Positions 8,061 through 17,704 are shown, counted from the stretch's first letter. The stretch is DNA of 64,000 nucleotides from Halobacillus shinanisalinarum (GCF_022919835.1 NZ_CP095074.1:4132001-4196000), one strand, 5' to 3'. Notes: a model not told the origin generated them from the letters alone. A program made the numbers and translations.

Positions 8061-10229
8061 GTGACCATTAAAGAATACTTAGAACATCGTCCTCAATGGC
8101 TCAAATCCTTTAAATGGCCAGCAATCGCTTTGGGTGTAACATTTTTACTGGCTTTACTAGGATATTTATTTATTGTGTTTGGCGGAAGATTTGTCGTATC
8201 AGAAAAAGATTTGATTCTGGATGCAGCAACAACTGTGGAAACGGTTGAAGGTGAAGTGATTGAACGGATTAATACAGAAAACCGTATGTTAGTAGACATT
8301 TCGGAAGTGCCTGAACACGTGCAGCAAGCGTTTGTTGCCATAGAGGATAGCCGCTTCTATGAGCATGCGGGTGTGGACTTTAAATCAGTATTTAGGGCCG
8401 TGTACCGCGATATCATTGCCATGGATAAGGTGGAAGGCGCAAGTACAATTACCCAACAGCTTGCAAAGAATTTATTTCTATCCAATGACAAGTCATGGAT
8501 GAGGAAAACCAAAGAAGTCATGGCTGCTATATATTTAGAGAGAAACTTTACGAAGGATGAAATTTTAGAGTTGTATTTGAATCGGATTTATTTTGGCAAT
8601 GGCGCGTATGGGGTAGAAGCAGCTTCGCAAACGTATTTTAACAAATCCGTTTCAGAACTAACCATCCCCCAAGGAGCATTGCTTGCTGCTTTACCTAAAG
8701 CTCCTAACAACTATTCGCCTTTTGAAAATCCTGAAGAGGCAGAGGATCGTCGAAATATCGTTCTTTCCCGGATGGAGGCCATAGGGATGATTGAAGCTGA
8801 AAAAATGGTCAGCTTACAAGGAGCGACGCTTGGAGTTAAAAAAGATACAGGAGAAACTGAAACGTGGTCAAATAGTTATGTTGATTTAGTTATCAAAGAA
8901 GCAGCTGAACAATACCACTTGTCCCGCAATGAATTAAAGCGCGGAGGGTACCGTTTAATTGTGAAAATGAATCCTGGAATACAGGAAATGGCTGTTACAG
9001 AAATGAAAAATGGAGAATTTGTACCTGGTTCAAAAGCGGGGGTAGAAGGTGCATTTACGCTTATGGATAATACAAGTGGAGCCATTATTGCGGCAGTTGG
9101 CGGGCGGGATTTTAAACATGGAGATTTAAATCGCGTTACGATTAAAAAACAACCAGGTTCGGTCATCAAACCTTTGGCTGTATATGGCCCTGCGTTAATG
9201 GGCCCGACCTATATCCCTTACTCACTGCTCGTTGATGAAAAACGGTCCTATGGAGAATACTCACCTAGTAATTACGATGGAAATTACGCTGGGCTTACTT
9301 CTCTTTATCAGTCACTCGTAGATTCTAAAAACGCACCCGCTGTCTGGTTACTTGATCAGATCGGTATTACTTATGCCAAAGAGTACCTGGGTGACCTGGG
9401 CTTGCCAACGGAAGATCAAGGGCTATCGATAGCTCTTGGGGGATTATCTAAGGGGTACTCTCCTTTGCAGCTGACGGAAGCTTATCGAAGTTTTGCCAAT
9501 GAAGGAAAAGTAACAAATGCGTATACCATACAGCGGATTATTAACCGTAATGGGGAAGTGATTCATCGCCATGAGCAAAAAGAAACGCAAGTATTCAACA
9601 AGCAGACGGCCTGGTATATGACAGAAATGCTTGAGACCACAGCTTCTGAAGGTACAGCAAAAGCAGGGAGCTACCCTAAAGCGTTAGCAGGGAAAACAGG
9701 TACACAACAGCATCCAACTGTTAAGGGTAGAAATAAAGAAGTATGGTTCGCAGGTTATACCCCTGAATATACTGGCACACTGTGGATGGGGTATGATCAG
9801 TCAGGTGAGGACTACTATTTAACAGGCGGGAGTTCCTATCCAACCGAATTAATGAAATCAATAGTAACAAAACTAGATCGTCAGCAAGACCTATCAGAAA
9901 CTTTTACAAAACCAGAAGGTATGAAAAGCCTGCCTGAACCAATTATTCTTCCGACACTAACTGAAGTAGAAGGTTCAATTGGCTTTGGCGGAGTAGGTGT
10001 TATTCGTGGGACCCTCAGTTGGACACCGGGTGAAGATGAGCGTATCGTCTATCGAATCTATCAAGGTACAGGAGAGGATAAAACGTTGGTCGACGAAGTG
10101 ATTGGAAAAGGGGAGTACCGTGTAGGCGTATTAGATGTTTGGGATCGTCCCACATTTGTTGTTGTTCCTTACGATCCGCTTACAGGACTTGAAGGAACAC
10201 CATCCAATTCTGTAACACTTGAGTGGTAG
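8061..10229 (+). CDS. pbpF: Class A penicillin-binding protein PBP1F-like
   Basis: About 722-aa bifunctional peptidoglycan synthase: short cytoplasmic tail, one membrane helix (about 19-41), a glycosyltransferase GT51 domain with EDSRFYEH (95-102) and ASTITQQLAKNLFL, then a transpeptidase domain with SVIK (S367), SKN (422-424) and KTG (545-547), and a C-terminal tail with a fibronectin-like beta segment. GTG 8061 is chosen because AAAGGA lies 10 nt upstream; the in-frame ATG at 8040 has no visible ribosome binding site. Same position (between hmoB and hemE) as B. subtilis pbpF. Acts at the outer face of the membrane in wall synthesis. Confidence 0.9.
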   Translation: MTIKEYLEHRPQWLKSFKWPAIALGVTFLLALLGYLFIVFGGRFVVSEKDLILDAATTVETVEGEVIERINTENRMLVDISEVPEHVQQAFVAIEDSRFYEHAGVDFKSVFRAVYRDIIAMDKVEGASTITQQLAKNLFLSNDKSWMRKTKEVMAAIYLERNFTKDEILELYLNRIYFGNGAYGVEAASQTYFNKSVSELTIPQGALLAALPKAPNNYSPFENPEEAEDRRNIVLSRMEAIGMIEAEKMVSLQGATLGVKKDTGETETWSNSYVDLVIKEAAEQYHLSRNELKRGGYRLIVKMNPGIQEMAVTEMKNGEFVPGSKAGVEGAFTLMDNTSGAIIAAVGGRDFKHGDLNRVTIKKQPGSVIKPLAVYGPALMGPTYIPYSLLVDEKRSYGEYSPSNYDGNYAGLTSLYQSLVDSKNAPAVWLLDQIGITYAKEYLGDLGLPTEDQGLSIALGGLSKGYSPLQLTEAYRSFANEGKVTNAYTIQRIINRNGEVIHRHEQKETQVFNKQTAWYMTEMLETTASEGTAKAGSYPKALAGKTGTQQHPTVKGRNKEVWFAGYTPEYTGTLWMGYDQSGEDYYLTGGSSYPTELMKSIVTKLDRQQDLSETFTKPEGMKSLPEPIILPTLTEVEGSIGFGGVGVIRGTLSWTPGEDERIVYRIYQGTGEDKTLVDEVIGKGEYRVGVLDVWDRPTFVVVPYDPLTGLEGTPSNSVTLEW

Positions 10230-10399
10230 AGCGAAAACGTACAAAATGGTGACAAAAGGGTTATTTTTCTATACACAATGATGATTAATGGGTATAGTGG
10301 GAAACGGATGCTTGATGTACGTGTATATGAGGATGTTCAAAGATGTTACCAAATGATAATCAGCACTTTTGAACTCGTACTAAAAAGGAGTAGTGAGTG

Positions 10400-11434
10400 A
10401 TGAATAACGAATGGAATGATACGATTTTAAAGGCTTTTAGAGGAGAGGAAACGGACTATACGCCTGTCTGGTTTATGCGCCAGGCCGGACGTTCTCAACC
10501 GGAATACCGTAAATTGAAGGAAAAGTATTCTTTATTTGAGATCACCCATCAACCTGAGTTGTGTGCATATGTAACACGACTGCCTGTTGAACAATACGGA
10601 GTAGATGCGGCGATCCTTTACAAAGACATCATGTCTCCACTCCCGGCGATTGGTGTGGATGTTGAAATTAAAAAAGGAATTGGTCCAGTCATTCATAATC
10701 CAATAAAAAACAAAGCAGACATTGCTAAACTAGGAACGATCGATCCCGAAGCAGATGTTCCTTATGTACTGGATACGATTCGCCTGTTGACGAAAGAGCA
10801 GCTGAATGTACCATTGATTGGCTTCAGCGGTGCTCCGTTTACGCTGGCAAGCTATATGATTGAAGGTGGTCCTTCCAAGAATTATAATAAAACTAAAGCA
10901 CTTATGTATAGCGACCCTGAATCGTGGTTTAAGTTGATGGATAAACTGGCTAATATGGTGATCACTTATGTACGATCCCAAGTAGCAGCCGGGGCACGTG
11001 CTATTCAGATTTTTGACTCTTGGGTAGGTGCCCTTAATGAAGCCGATTATCAAACCTATATTAAACCGGTGATGGACATCATCTTCAGTGAATTAAAATC
11101 TGAACAGGTCCCCCTAATTTTATTTGGTGTCGGGGCAAGGCATTTGGCCGAACAATGGGATGACCTGCCGATCGATGTACTTGGTCTTGATTGGAGGTTA
11201 TCCGTGACAGAAGCGCGCGCGATGGGAATTAGAAAGCCGTTACAAGGGAACTTGGATCCTTCCATTTTGCTTGCTGACTGGGATGTTATTGAAGAACGTA
11301 CAAAGCAGATTATTGATGAAGGTAAACAACATCCGGCTCATATCTTTAATTTAGGGCACGGTGTTACACCTGACATTACACCAGAAACTTTGAAACGACT
11401 CACACATCTTATCCATGACTACTCAAAATCATAA
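10400..11434 (+). CDS. hemE: Uroporphyrinogen decarboxylase HemE
   Basis: 344-aa enzyme converting uroporphyrinogen III to coproporphyrinogen III by four decarboxylations, first gene of the hemEHY cluster. The signature [13 protein letters not shown] near residue 25 and the catalytic aspartate region [14 protein letters not shown] near 75 are intact; [18 protein letters not shown] and [10 protein letters not shown] also match. ATG 10400 has AAAGGAG at 9 nt; a GTG just before it is possible. Fourteen bases separate it from hemH. Confidence 0.95.
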   Translation: MNNEWNDTILKAFRGEETDYTPVWFMRQAGRSQPEYRKLKEKYSLFEITHQPELCAYVTRLPVEQYGVDAAILYKDIMSPLPAIGVDVEIKKGIGPVIHNPIKNKADIAKLGTIDPEADVPYVLDTIRLLTKEQLNVPLIGFSGAPFTLASYMIEGGPSKNYNKTKALMYSDPESWFKLMDKLANMVITYVRSQVAAGARAIQIFDSWVGALNEADYQTYIKPVMDIIFSELKSEQVPLILFGVGARHLAEQWDDLPIDVLGLDWRLSVTEARAMGIRKPLQGNLDPSILLADWDVIEERTKQIIDEGKQHPAHIFNLGHGVTPDITPETLKRLTHLIHDYSKS

Positions 11435-11448
11435 GAGGTGAAAGACTG

Positions 11449-12383
11449 ATGGCTAAAAAACAAATGGGACTCCTTGTTATGGCCTATGGGACCCCATATA
11501 AAGAAGAAGACTTAGAACGTTATTACACACACATTCGCCATGGACGCAAACCTTCTGACGACATGCTGCAGGACTTAAGAGATCGCTACGATGCGATCGG
11601 CGGTATTTCTCCTTTGGCACGGATCACGCAGGACCAGGGGAGGCACTGGAAAATGCATTAAATGAAATGCAAGATGATATTGAGTTCAAACTATACTTGG
11701 GATTAAAGCATATTGAACCATTTGTGGAAGATGCTGTAGAACAAATGGCGAAAGACGGTGTTGAGGAAGCGGTGTCTCTTGTACTAGCTCCACATTACTC
11801 AACGTACAGCGTGAAGTCCTACAACGGACGTGCGAAAGAAGAAGCGGCTAAGCATAATATCAAAATTAGTTCTGTTGAAAGTTGGTATGATGCCCCAGGA
11901 TTTATTGAATTTTGGAAAGAAAAAATTCTTGAACAGTACTCGAAAATGGAGGAAGAGGAGAAGGATAAAGCTTGTTTAGTTGTTTCTGCCCACAGTTTGC
12001 CAATGAAAATATTAGACGGCGGGGATCCTTATCCTGACCAACTGGAAAGAACGGCCGAACTCATCTCTGAAGCGACAGGTATTACACAATATGAGATTGG
12101 CTGGCAAAGTGAAGGCAATACACCAGATCCATGGCTTGGCCCCGATGTGCAAGATTTAACGAGAGATCTGTACAATGGGAAAGGGTATAGATCTTTCGTC
12201 TACGCTCCAGTTGGATTCGTCTCCGATCACTTGGAAGTGCTATATGATAATGATTACGAATGTAAAGTTGTTTGTGAGGAGCTTGGAGCAAATTACTATC
12301 GTCCAGAAATGCCAAACACTCATCCCACTTTTATTTACACGTTAGCCGGTGTAGTCATGCGTAAAGTGAAGGAGCAGGTGTAG
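11449..12383 (+). pseudogene. hemH: Ferrochelatase HemH, interrupted by a one-base frameshift
   Basis: Ferrochelatase (in Firmicutes the coproporphyrin ferrochelatase CpfC), which inserts iron into the macrocycle. Residues 1-64 ([16 protein letters not shown]...[10 protein letters not shown]) read in one frame to a stop at 11661. The rest, from [16 protein letters not shown] to the C-terminus, is in the next frame. The break is at GGGG 11637-11640: one more G would give a continuous protein of about 310 aa that follows B. subtilis HemH. Downstream motifs (VSAHSLP, GWQSEGNTPDPWLGPDVQDL, PVGFVSDHLEVLYD) are intact. Because heme synthesis is normally needed and the break is in a G run, a sequencing deletion is likelier than a true pseudogene. 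Confidence 0.88.
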
Positions 12384-12386
12384 TAG

Positions 12387-13796
12387 ATGTCTCAAACTAA
12401 AAAAGTAATCATAGTAGGCGGCGGAATCTCCGGATTAACCGCTGCTTATTATTTACAAAAAGAAAAACAACAACATCAACTGCCCCTGGACGTGCAATTG
12501 ATCGAATCCACCGACCATTTAGGCGGAAAAATAGACACACTTAAACGTGATGGGTACACCATTGAGCGCGGTCCGGACTCCTTTTTAGAACGTAAGAAAA
12601 GTGCAACGAGGTTGGCCCACGAAGTAGGGTTAGAAGACCAGATCGTCCCAAACGGCACAGGTCAATCCTATATTTTAGTTAATGAAAAACTTCATAAAAT
12701 GCCAAAAGGTTCTGTGATGGGCATTCCTACAAGAGTTCGCCCTTTTCTATTTTCTGGCCTTTTTAACCCGGCAGCTAAGGTAAGAGCAGCTTTCGATTTG
12801 GCTATGTCCAAGCAAACTGCAGAAAACGATCAATCACTTGGGTTGTTCTTTAGACGCAGATTAGGCAGCCAAGTCGTTGAAAACTTAATTGAACCACTCC
12901 TATCAGGAATTTACGCTGGAGATATTGATGATCTAAGCTTGCAGGCCACTTTCCCACAATTTTATGAACTAGAACAAGATTACGGCAGCTTAATTAAAGG
13001 GCTAAGAAAAACACGGACGCTTCCACCTAAAAAAGCAAAAAAGCCAAGCATGTTCCGGACACTGAATGACGGACTTGGATCGCTCGTTGAAGCAACCGCT
13101 GACAAGTTAGAGCCAGGGACGATTCATAAAAGTTTGCAAGTGGATCATATTGAGAGGAAACAAGGTTATTACCATCTTCTCTTAAGTGATGGAACAGTTG
13201 AAATATGTGATGCTGTCGTCATTGCGGCCCCATTTTTTGCCGCTCAGCGGATGCTGTCTCAGTACTCATTCATGGATGCCTTTAAGAAAATGAAAGCTAC
13301 TTCAGTGGCTAATGTCGTCATGGCTTTCGATCAATCAGCTATTAAAAAGGATATCGACGGTACTGGTTTTGTCGTATCCAGAAACAGCAAATTCAGAATT
13401 ACAGCCTGTACGTGGACACATAAAAAATGGCCGCATTCGACACCAGATGGAAAAGTCATGCTCCGCTGCTATTTAGGGAAACCGGGAGATCAGGAGGTTG
13501 TCGACTTATCTGATGAGGAAATTGTCCAGATCGCCTTAAAGGACTTAAATCAAACAATGGATATCACAGCTAAGCCCGACTTTTCGGTTGTCACTCGCTG
13601 GTATAACGCCATGCCGCAATATTCCGTTGGTCATAAAGAACGCTTAAATGAAGTCGAGGAACATATGCGAAAGGAACTTCCGGGAGTTTATTTAGCAGGA
13701 GGTTCTTATAAGGGTATTGGTCTGCCGGACTGTATTGACCAAGGTGAAGCGGCGGTACAAAAAGTACTCCAACATTTAAATATGAAGACAAGCTAA
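12387..13796 (+). CDS. hemY: Protoporphyrinogen/coproporphyrinogen oxidase HemY (CgoX)
   Basis: 469-aa FAD-dependent oxidase that converts coproporphyrinogen III to coproporphyrin III in the Firmicute heme route (historically called protoporphyrinogen oxidase). The N-terminal dinucleotide site IVGGGISGLTAAYYL (residues about 9-23), the DHLGGKIDT segment and the C-terminal FAD contact YLAGGSYKGIGLPDCI are present. It begins 3 nt after the hemH stop, so hemE, hemH and hemY form one transcription unit. Confidence 0.94.
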   Translation: MSQTKKVIIVGGGISGLTAAYYLQKEKQQHQLPLDVQLIESTDHLGGKIDTLKRDGYTIERGPDSFLERKKSATRLAHEVGLEDQIVPNGTGQSYILVNEKLHKMPKGSVMGIPTRVRPFLFSGLFNPAAKVRAAFDLAMSKQTAENDQSLGLFFRRRLGSQVVENLIEPLLSGIYAGDIDDLSLQATFPQFYELEQDYGSLIKGLRKTRTLPPKKAKKPSMFRTLNDGLGSLVEATADKLEPGTIHKSLQVDHIERKQGYYHLLLSDGTVEICDAVVIAAPFFAAQRMLSQYSFMDAFKKMKATSVANVVMAFDQSAIKKDIDGTGFVVSRNSKFRITACTWTHKKWPHSTPDGKVMLRCYLGKPGDQEVVDLSDEEIVQIALKDLNQTMDITAKPDFSVVTRWYNAMPQYSVGHKERLNEVEEHMRKELPGVYLAGGSYKGIGLPDCIDQGEAAVQKVLQHLNMKTS

Positions 13797-13833
13797 ACGC
13801 CTGCGACTAGAGCAGCCGTTTGCTTGTCGTCTA

Positions 13834-13975
13834 GGAAATTATAAAAATATTTTCCTGTCGATAAGCTTACATGAAGTTAGCCACATCCAGATCCAGCGTG
13901 CAAGACACGAAAGACTAGTCCCCGATCTTAGTCGAACTTCTACTGTCGTGTCTACCGGGGCGCCCCGCGCTTTTG
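13834..13975 (+). repeat. Dispersed foldable repeat, copy 1
   Basis: Shares GGAAATTATAAAA, AAGTTAGCCACATCCAG, GCAAGACACGAAAG, CTGTCGTGTCTACCG and CGCTTTTGT, in the same order, with the copy at 47210-47411. The arms AGACACGA (13903-13910) and TCGTGTCT (13946-13953) are inverted repeats. No coding potential. The rest of the 13797-14163 gap holds only the operator listed below. Confidence 0.75.
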
Positions 13976-14121
13976 TACTAAGAAGACAACGTAAGAAAGC
14001 GAAAGGGGTTGACGGTTGAAACAGTGGTAACAGACTCCGGACACGCTCTCTATCACCACCCTAATCCTATGTAAAACACCATCCTCTTGCATCTTTTGGA
14101 ATCTATTAGTATGCTTTGTTA

Positions 14122-14135
14122 TGAAAACGATTTCA
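14122..14135 (+). promoter_or_regulatory. LacI/CcpA-type operator upstream of the lacI-family gene
   Basis: TGAAAACGATTTCA, a near-palindrome with central CG that fits the catabolite-responsive element consensus TGWNANCGNTNWCA. It lies 28 bp before the start of a LacI-family regulator, so either CcpA control or autoregulation is possible. Confidence 0.55.
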
Positions 14136-14163
14136 AAATAGAAAGTCTTGCAGGGGGAATTGT

Positions 14164-15186
14164 ATGGCTACGATTGAAGATGTAGCAAAGTTAGCGGGTT
14201 TATCAAGAACGACTGTATCCCGTGTCATTAATGATCAGCCTTACGTGACAGAAGAAAAAAAGAAACGAATCATACATGCAATGAAAGACTTAGGTTACGT
14301 TCCGAATTCGTCCGCTCGCAGATTACGTAGTCAGCGGACGGAAACCATAGCCGTACTATTGCCGCGAGTTACGAATCCTTTTTTCGGTCACCTTATCGAG
14401 TCATTGGAAAGAGAAGCTTCGAAAGCTGACTATCAGGTAATCGTTTGTCAAACACACGATAAAAAGCAAAAAGAACTCGATTATTTACAGCTCTTAAAAA
14501 CGAAGCAGGTCGATGGGATAGTGATGGCATCACTGACCAATGATTGGGAAGATGTTGAACCCTATCTCACTTCAGGTCCGATTGTGTTATGCAATGAGTA
14601 TATGCGTGTTGATGGAGTGTCCATGGTTCACATCGATCATAGGCAAGCCGCCTACGACTCTACCACGCATTTAATTCGGCAAGGCTGCAAGCACTTGGCC
14701 TATGCGAGTGGTGCACACAAAACATACATTGCCTTAGAACGCAGAGCCGGATTTCTAGAGGCTTTAGCTAAGTATGACCTGCCTTTTGACACGGATATGG
14801 AGCTTGACTGGGCATTGGACGTAAGTGATGGTCAGAAAGTCTTTCAGTTTTTAAAAGAACACCATCCTCAAGTAGATGGAATATTTACAGGTTCAGACGA
14901 AGTAGCGGCCGGGATTGTTTATGCCGCGAGTCAGTCTAATTGGACGATACCTAATGATCTAGCCGTTATAGGCTTTGACAATCAGATGCTTTCTTTACTT
15001 ATGGTACCAGCTGTTACGACAGTGGAACAGCCGATTGATGAAATGGCTGCCAAAACAATCGAAGTCCTAGTAGAAAAAATGAGTGATAAACGATCGAGCC
15101 AAAATAGACGCTTCATCTATCCATATCAACTAATTATTCGAGATTCGACAAAGCGTCATCCCGTTTCTTCTTCCGCACAATTATAG
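14164..15186 (+). CDS. LacI family transcriptional regulator
   Basis: 340-aa repressor-type protein: N-terminal helix-turn-helix (IEDVAKLAGLSRTTVSRVIN, residues 3-22) and hinge (VPNSSARRLRS), followed by a periplasmic-binding-protein-like ligand domain ending in IGFDNQMLSLLMVPAVTTVEQP. Similar overall to the DegA/CcpA branch, but the ligand and targets cannot be read from sequence. It stands alone, with no sugar genes adjacent. A LacI/CcpA-type operator lies just upstream and a terminator overlaps its last codons. Confidence 0.88.
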   Translation: MATIEDVAKLAGLSRTTVSRVINDQPYVTEEKKKRIIHAMKDLGYVPNSSARRLRSQRTETIAVLLPRVTNPFFGHLIESLEREASKADYQVIVCQTHDKKQKELDYLQLLKTKQVDGIVMASLTNDWEDVEPYLTSGPIVLCNEYMRVDGVSMVHIDHRQAAYDSTTHLIRQGCKHLAYASGAHKTYIALERRAGFLEALAKYDLPFDTDMELDWALDVSDGQKVFQFLKEHHPQVDGIFTGSDEVAAGIVYAASQSNWTIPNDLAVIGFDNQMLSLLMVPAVTTVEQPIDEMAAKTIEVLVEKMSDKRSSQNRRFIYPYQLIIRDSTKRHPVSSSAQL

Positions 15187-15198
15187 TGCGGTTTTTTT
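15173..15198 (+). terminator. Terminator overlapping the lacI-family stop codon
   Basis: CCGCAC (15173-15178), 7-nt loop that contains the stop codon, GTGCGG (15186-15191), then seven T. Confidence 0.85.
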
Positions 15199-15235
15199 GT
15201 GTTTTAAACAGTTTTGAAAGAGGGAAAAATTGAGT

Positions 15236-15380
15236 AAGGGAAGAAACTTTCGGGGTTTAGTCAGAATCATTGGAATTATAGTCGAAATCCTCCAGGGTTG
15301 GGTAGAATCTTCGAAGTTTAAGTAAGAATCTTATGAAGTTTGGGTAGAATACTTGCAAATTAGGGCAGAATCATTGAGGG
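15236..15380 (+). repeat. Degenerate tandem repeat, unit about 21 bp (type A, copy 1)
   Basis: Six to seven units of 20-22 bp close to TTTGGGTAGAATCTTCGAA, with variants such as TTTAGTCAGAATCATTGGAA and TTAGGGCAGAATCATTGAGG. The same consensus recurs at 61161-61312. No open reading frame. It lies between the lacI-family terminator and yhfH. Confidence 0.7.
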
Positions 15381-15447
15381 ACGTTAGAAAGTGCATCGAA
15401 GTCTGTTCTGGATCGTGTGCCAGCACTAAAAGGAACCTATTGAGGAC

Positions 15448-15484
15448 AAAAAAATAGCAGCTTATTTCAGCTGCTCAAAAAAGA
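15448..15484 (-). terminator. Terminator of yhfH
   Basis: AGCAGCT (15456-15462) and AGCTGCT (15469-15475) with an A tract on the plus strand that gives a T tract on the minus strand after the stem, about 40 bp past the yhfH stop. Confidence 0.75.
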
Positions 15485-15521
15485 GGATGTTCCAATCATT
15501 CTATTGTGTGGAATACTATCT

Positions 15522-15650
15522 TTAACGAGCAGGTGAGTTACATTCATCGCACAGATTGCCGTAGCAGTCTGCTTGTTCCTGAATGGCATTGCCACAACTC
15601 GCACACTGTTTTTTCGGAAGGTTACGGAAGAATTCAAGTACGTTCATCAT
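15522..15650 (-). CDS. yhfH: YhfH-type small zinc-knuckle protein
   Basis: 42-aa protein (MMNVLEFFRNLPKKQCASCG start). Two CxxC pairs, CASCG and CDEC, spaced about 16 residues apart, suggest a single zinc site. Size and sequence match YhfH, a tiny protein of unknown function found next to yhfI in B. subtilis, and the neighbour here is yhfI too. GGAGG lies 9 nt before the ATG. Divergent from yhfI. Confidence 0.8.
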   Translation of the reverse strand: MMNVLEFFRNLPKKQCASCGNAIQEQADCYGNLCDECNSPAR

Positions 15651-15767
15651 GAAAGATCGCCTCCAATTTATTGATTATTATCATTGTATTATAACAATAT
15701 GCAAAAATCAACGGTCTGTTATAAAACAAATAAGAAATAGGCGAAAAGATATAAGAGGAGTGAGAAA

Positions 15768-16502
15768 ATGAAAATCACTGTGATTGGATATTGGGGTGGT
15801 TATCCTGCTGCTGGGAGTGCTACGTCTAGTTACTTAGTAGAGAAGAATGACTATACGTTATTAGTGGACTGTGGAAGTGGATCACTATCACGATTACAAC
15901 AATTCAAAAAAGTCACAGATTTAGATGCTGTGATTTTATCTCATTATCATCATGATCATATAGCTGATCTCGGTGTATTACAGTATGCTTGGCTCGTGCA
16001 AAATAACCTTGAACAAACGGAAAATATATTGCCTATTTACGGACATTCAGAAGATGGTGCATTTAGTAAGCTATCCCATCAGTACACAAACGGTATGGCT
16101 TATCATCCAGGGGAGACCCTTCAATTAGGACCTTTATCTATTAACTTCTTAAAAACGGACCATCCTGTTCCTTGCTATGGGATGCGCATCTGTGATGGTA
16201 CAGATGTTTTTGTTTATACAGCTGATACAAGCTATAACAATGAGTGGGTCCAATTTGCAAAAGGAGCAGATTTATTAGTTACTGATACGAATTTTTATAA
16301 AGGAATGGACGGTAGCGGCCCGGGGCACATGACAAGTGAGGAAGCGGCCACGATTGCAAACAAAGCAAACGTCGATACTCTTTGGCTGAGCCACCTCCCG
16401 CATTTTGGTCAACACACTCGTCTGAAACAAGAAGCGGAAGATGTTTTTCACGGAACAATTCAGTTGGCGACAGAAGGGTTGACGTGGGGAGAAGATTCTT
16501 AA
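15768..16502 (+). CDS. yhfI: Metallo-beta-lactamase fold hydrolase YhfI
   Basis: 244-aa hydrolase of the metallo-beta-lactamase superfamily, RNase Z-like branch. Metal motif HYHHDHIADLG at about residues 59-69, a downstream histidine (KTDHPVPCYG), the aspartate in YTADTSY and a final SHLPH histidine complete the usual binuclear zinc site. The substrate is unknown. RBS GGAG lies 8 nt upstream. Followed closely by lplJ, an order shared with B. subtilis. Confidence 0.87.
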   Translation: MKITVIGYWGGYPAAGSATSSYLVEKNDYTLLVDCGSGSLSRLQQFKKVTDLDAVILSHYHHDHIADLGVLQYAWLVQNNLEQTENILPIYGHSEDGAFSKLSHQYTNGMAYHPGETLQLGPLSINFLKTDHPVPCYGMRICDGTDVFVYTADTSYNNEWVQFAKGADLLVTDTNFYKGMDGSGPGHMTSEEAATIANKANVDTLWLSHLPHFGQHTRLKQEAEDVFHGTIQLATEGLTWGEDS

Positions 16503-16569
16503 TTAATTGTTAAATCATGTCGAATTGCGTACAATAGGCGTTGGGTATAAAGTTGGAAAGGATGATTGT

Positions 16570-17571
16570 ATGCTAGTAATCAATCATGATGTGGAAAGTA
16601 ATGATCCTCACATTAATTTAGCTGTCGAAGAATACGCCCTGAAAAATTTAGATATTAACGAGACGTATTTACTTTTTTATGTTAACAAACCTTCTATTAT
16701 CATTGGAAAAAACCAAAATACGGTGGAAGAGATTAATACGAATTACGTTGAGGATAATGGCATTCATGTCGTTCGTCGTTTATCTGGCGGCGGAGCAGTC
16801 TACCATGATCTTGGCAACTTGAGTTTTAGTTTTATAACTAAGGATGACGGGGATAGCTTCCATGATTTCGCCAAATTCACCGAGCCGGTCACAAAGGCTT
16901 TAAACAAGCTTGGAGTCGCAGCGGAATTGTCCGGTCGCAATGATATAGTAGTCAACGGTAGGAAAATATCGGGTAACGCACAGTTTACAACGAAAGGCCG
17001 CATGTTTAGTCATGGTACGTTAATGTTAGACTCCGAGATTGAGAACGTCGTTTCGGCCCTCAATGTTAAAACTGAAAAAATTAAGTCTAAAGGGATCAAG
17101 TCGATTCGCAGCCGCGTAGCTAACATTTCTGAATTCCTTGAAGAACCGATTACGATAAATGAATTCAAAAACCTTATAATACGGTATATATTTGATGTAG
17201 AGGATGAAAAAGAAGCACCTTACTATCAATTAACCGAACAGGATTGGGAAGAAATTCATAAGATTGCTGATGAGCGCTACAATAATTGGAATTGGAACTA
17301 CGGAAAATCACCGAAGTTTAATATCCAGCATACGAAACGCATCGAAGGAGCAGGCAGCTACGATATTCGTTTAGATGTGGTCAAAGGATATATTCGTAAT
17401 GCCAAAATTTATGGTGATTTCTTCGGAATAGGTGATATTGCTGACATTGAAAATAAATTAGTCGATATCAAATATGAACGGCAAGCGATTTCAGATGCAC
17501 TATCAGATATAGACATTTCCCACTACTTAGGCAAAATTACAAAAGAAGACTTTCTGGATATGGTGTATTAA
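16570..17571 (+). CDS. lplJ: Lipoate-protein ligase LplJ
   Basis: 333-aa lipoate-protein ligase A type enzyme, which attaches free lipoate to lipoyl domains such as those of 2-oxoacid dehydrogenases and GcvH. The nucleotide/lipoate motif RRLSGGGAVYHDLGNL (about residues 69-84), GRNDIVVNGRKISGNAQ and the C-terminal accessory domain are present. AAAGGATG before ATG 16570 fixes the start; an in-frame ATG 63 bp upstream lacks support. Length is close to B. subtilis LplJ (331 aa). Confidence 0.93.
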   Translation: MLVINHDVESNDPHINLAVEEYALKNLDINETYLLFYVNKPSIIIGKNQNTVEEINTNYVEDNGIHVVRRLSGGGAVYHDLGNLSFSFITKDDGDSFHDFAKFTEPVTKALNKLGVAAELSGRNDIVVNGRKISGNAQFTTKGRMFSHGTLMLDSEIENVVSALNVKTEKIKSKGIKSIRSRVANISEFLEEPITINEFKNLIIRYIFDVEDEKEAPYYQLTEQDWEEIHKIADERYNNWNWNYGKSPKFNIQHTKRIEGAGSYDIRLDVVKGYIRNAKIYGDFFGIGDIADIENKLVDIKYERQAISDALSDIDISHYLGKITKEDFLDMVY

Positions 17572-17580
17572 TGGAAAACA

Positions 17581-17612
17581 GGATCGACGTCATTTGATGT
17601 CGGTCCTTTTCT
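17581..17612 (+). terminator. Terminator of lplJ
   Basis: GGATCGACGTC and GATGTCGGTCC (with G-U pairs), 4-nt loop ATTT, then TTTTCT. Confidence 0.75.
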
Positions 17613-17632
17613 ACTATGAAAAGTAATAGTGT

Positions 17633-17661
17633 TTGCTTATTAATTATCTGTATTTTATAAT
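17633..17661 (+). promoter_or_regulatory. SigA-type promoter of lcfB
   Basis: TTGCTT (17633-17638), 17-bp spacer, TATAAT (17656-17661), with the FadR operator placed just downstream of the expected start point. Confidence 0.7.
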
Positions 17662-17686
17662 AAAATTGAATATTTTTAAAATAAAA

Positions 17687-17704
17687 TGAATGAATAGTCA
17701 TTCA
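17687..17704 (+). promoter_or_regulatory. FadR operator of lcfB
   Basis: TGAATGAATAGTCATTCA is an exact match to the B. subtilis FadR (YsiA) consensus TGAATGAMTANTCATTCA. It lies about 20 bp after the expected start point and 20 bp before the lcfB start codon. lcfB (yhfL) belongs to the FadR regulon in B. subtilis, so repression relieved by long-chain acyl-CoA is expected. Confidence 0.85.

Noticed and set aside
10335..10370. TGATAATCA upstream of hemE as Fur or PerR box
   Set aside because: Only one half matches the 7-1-7 consensus; the other half (AGCACTT) does not.
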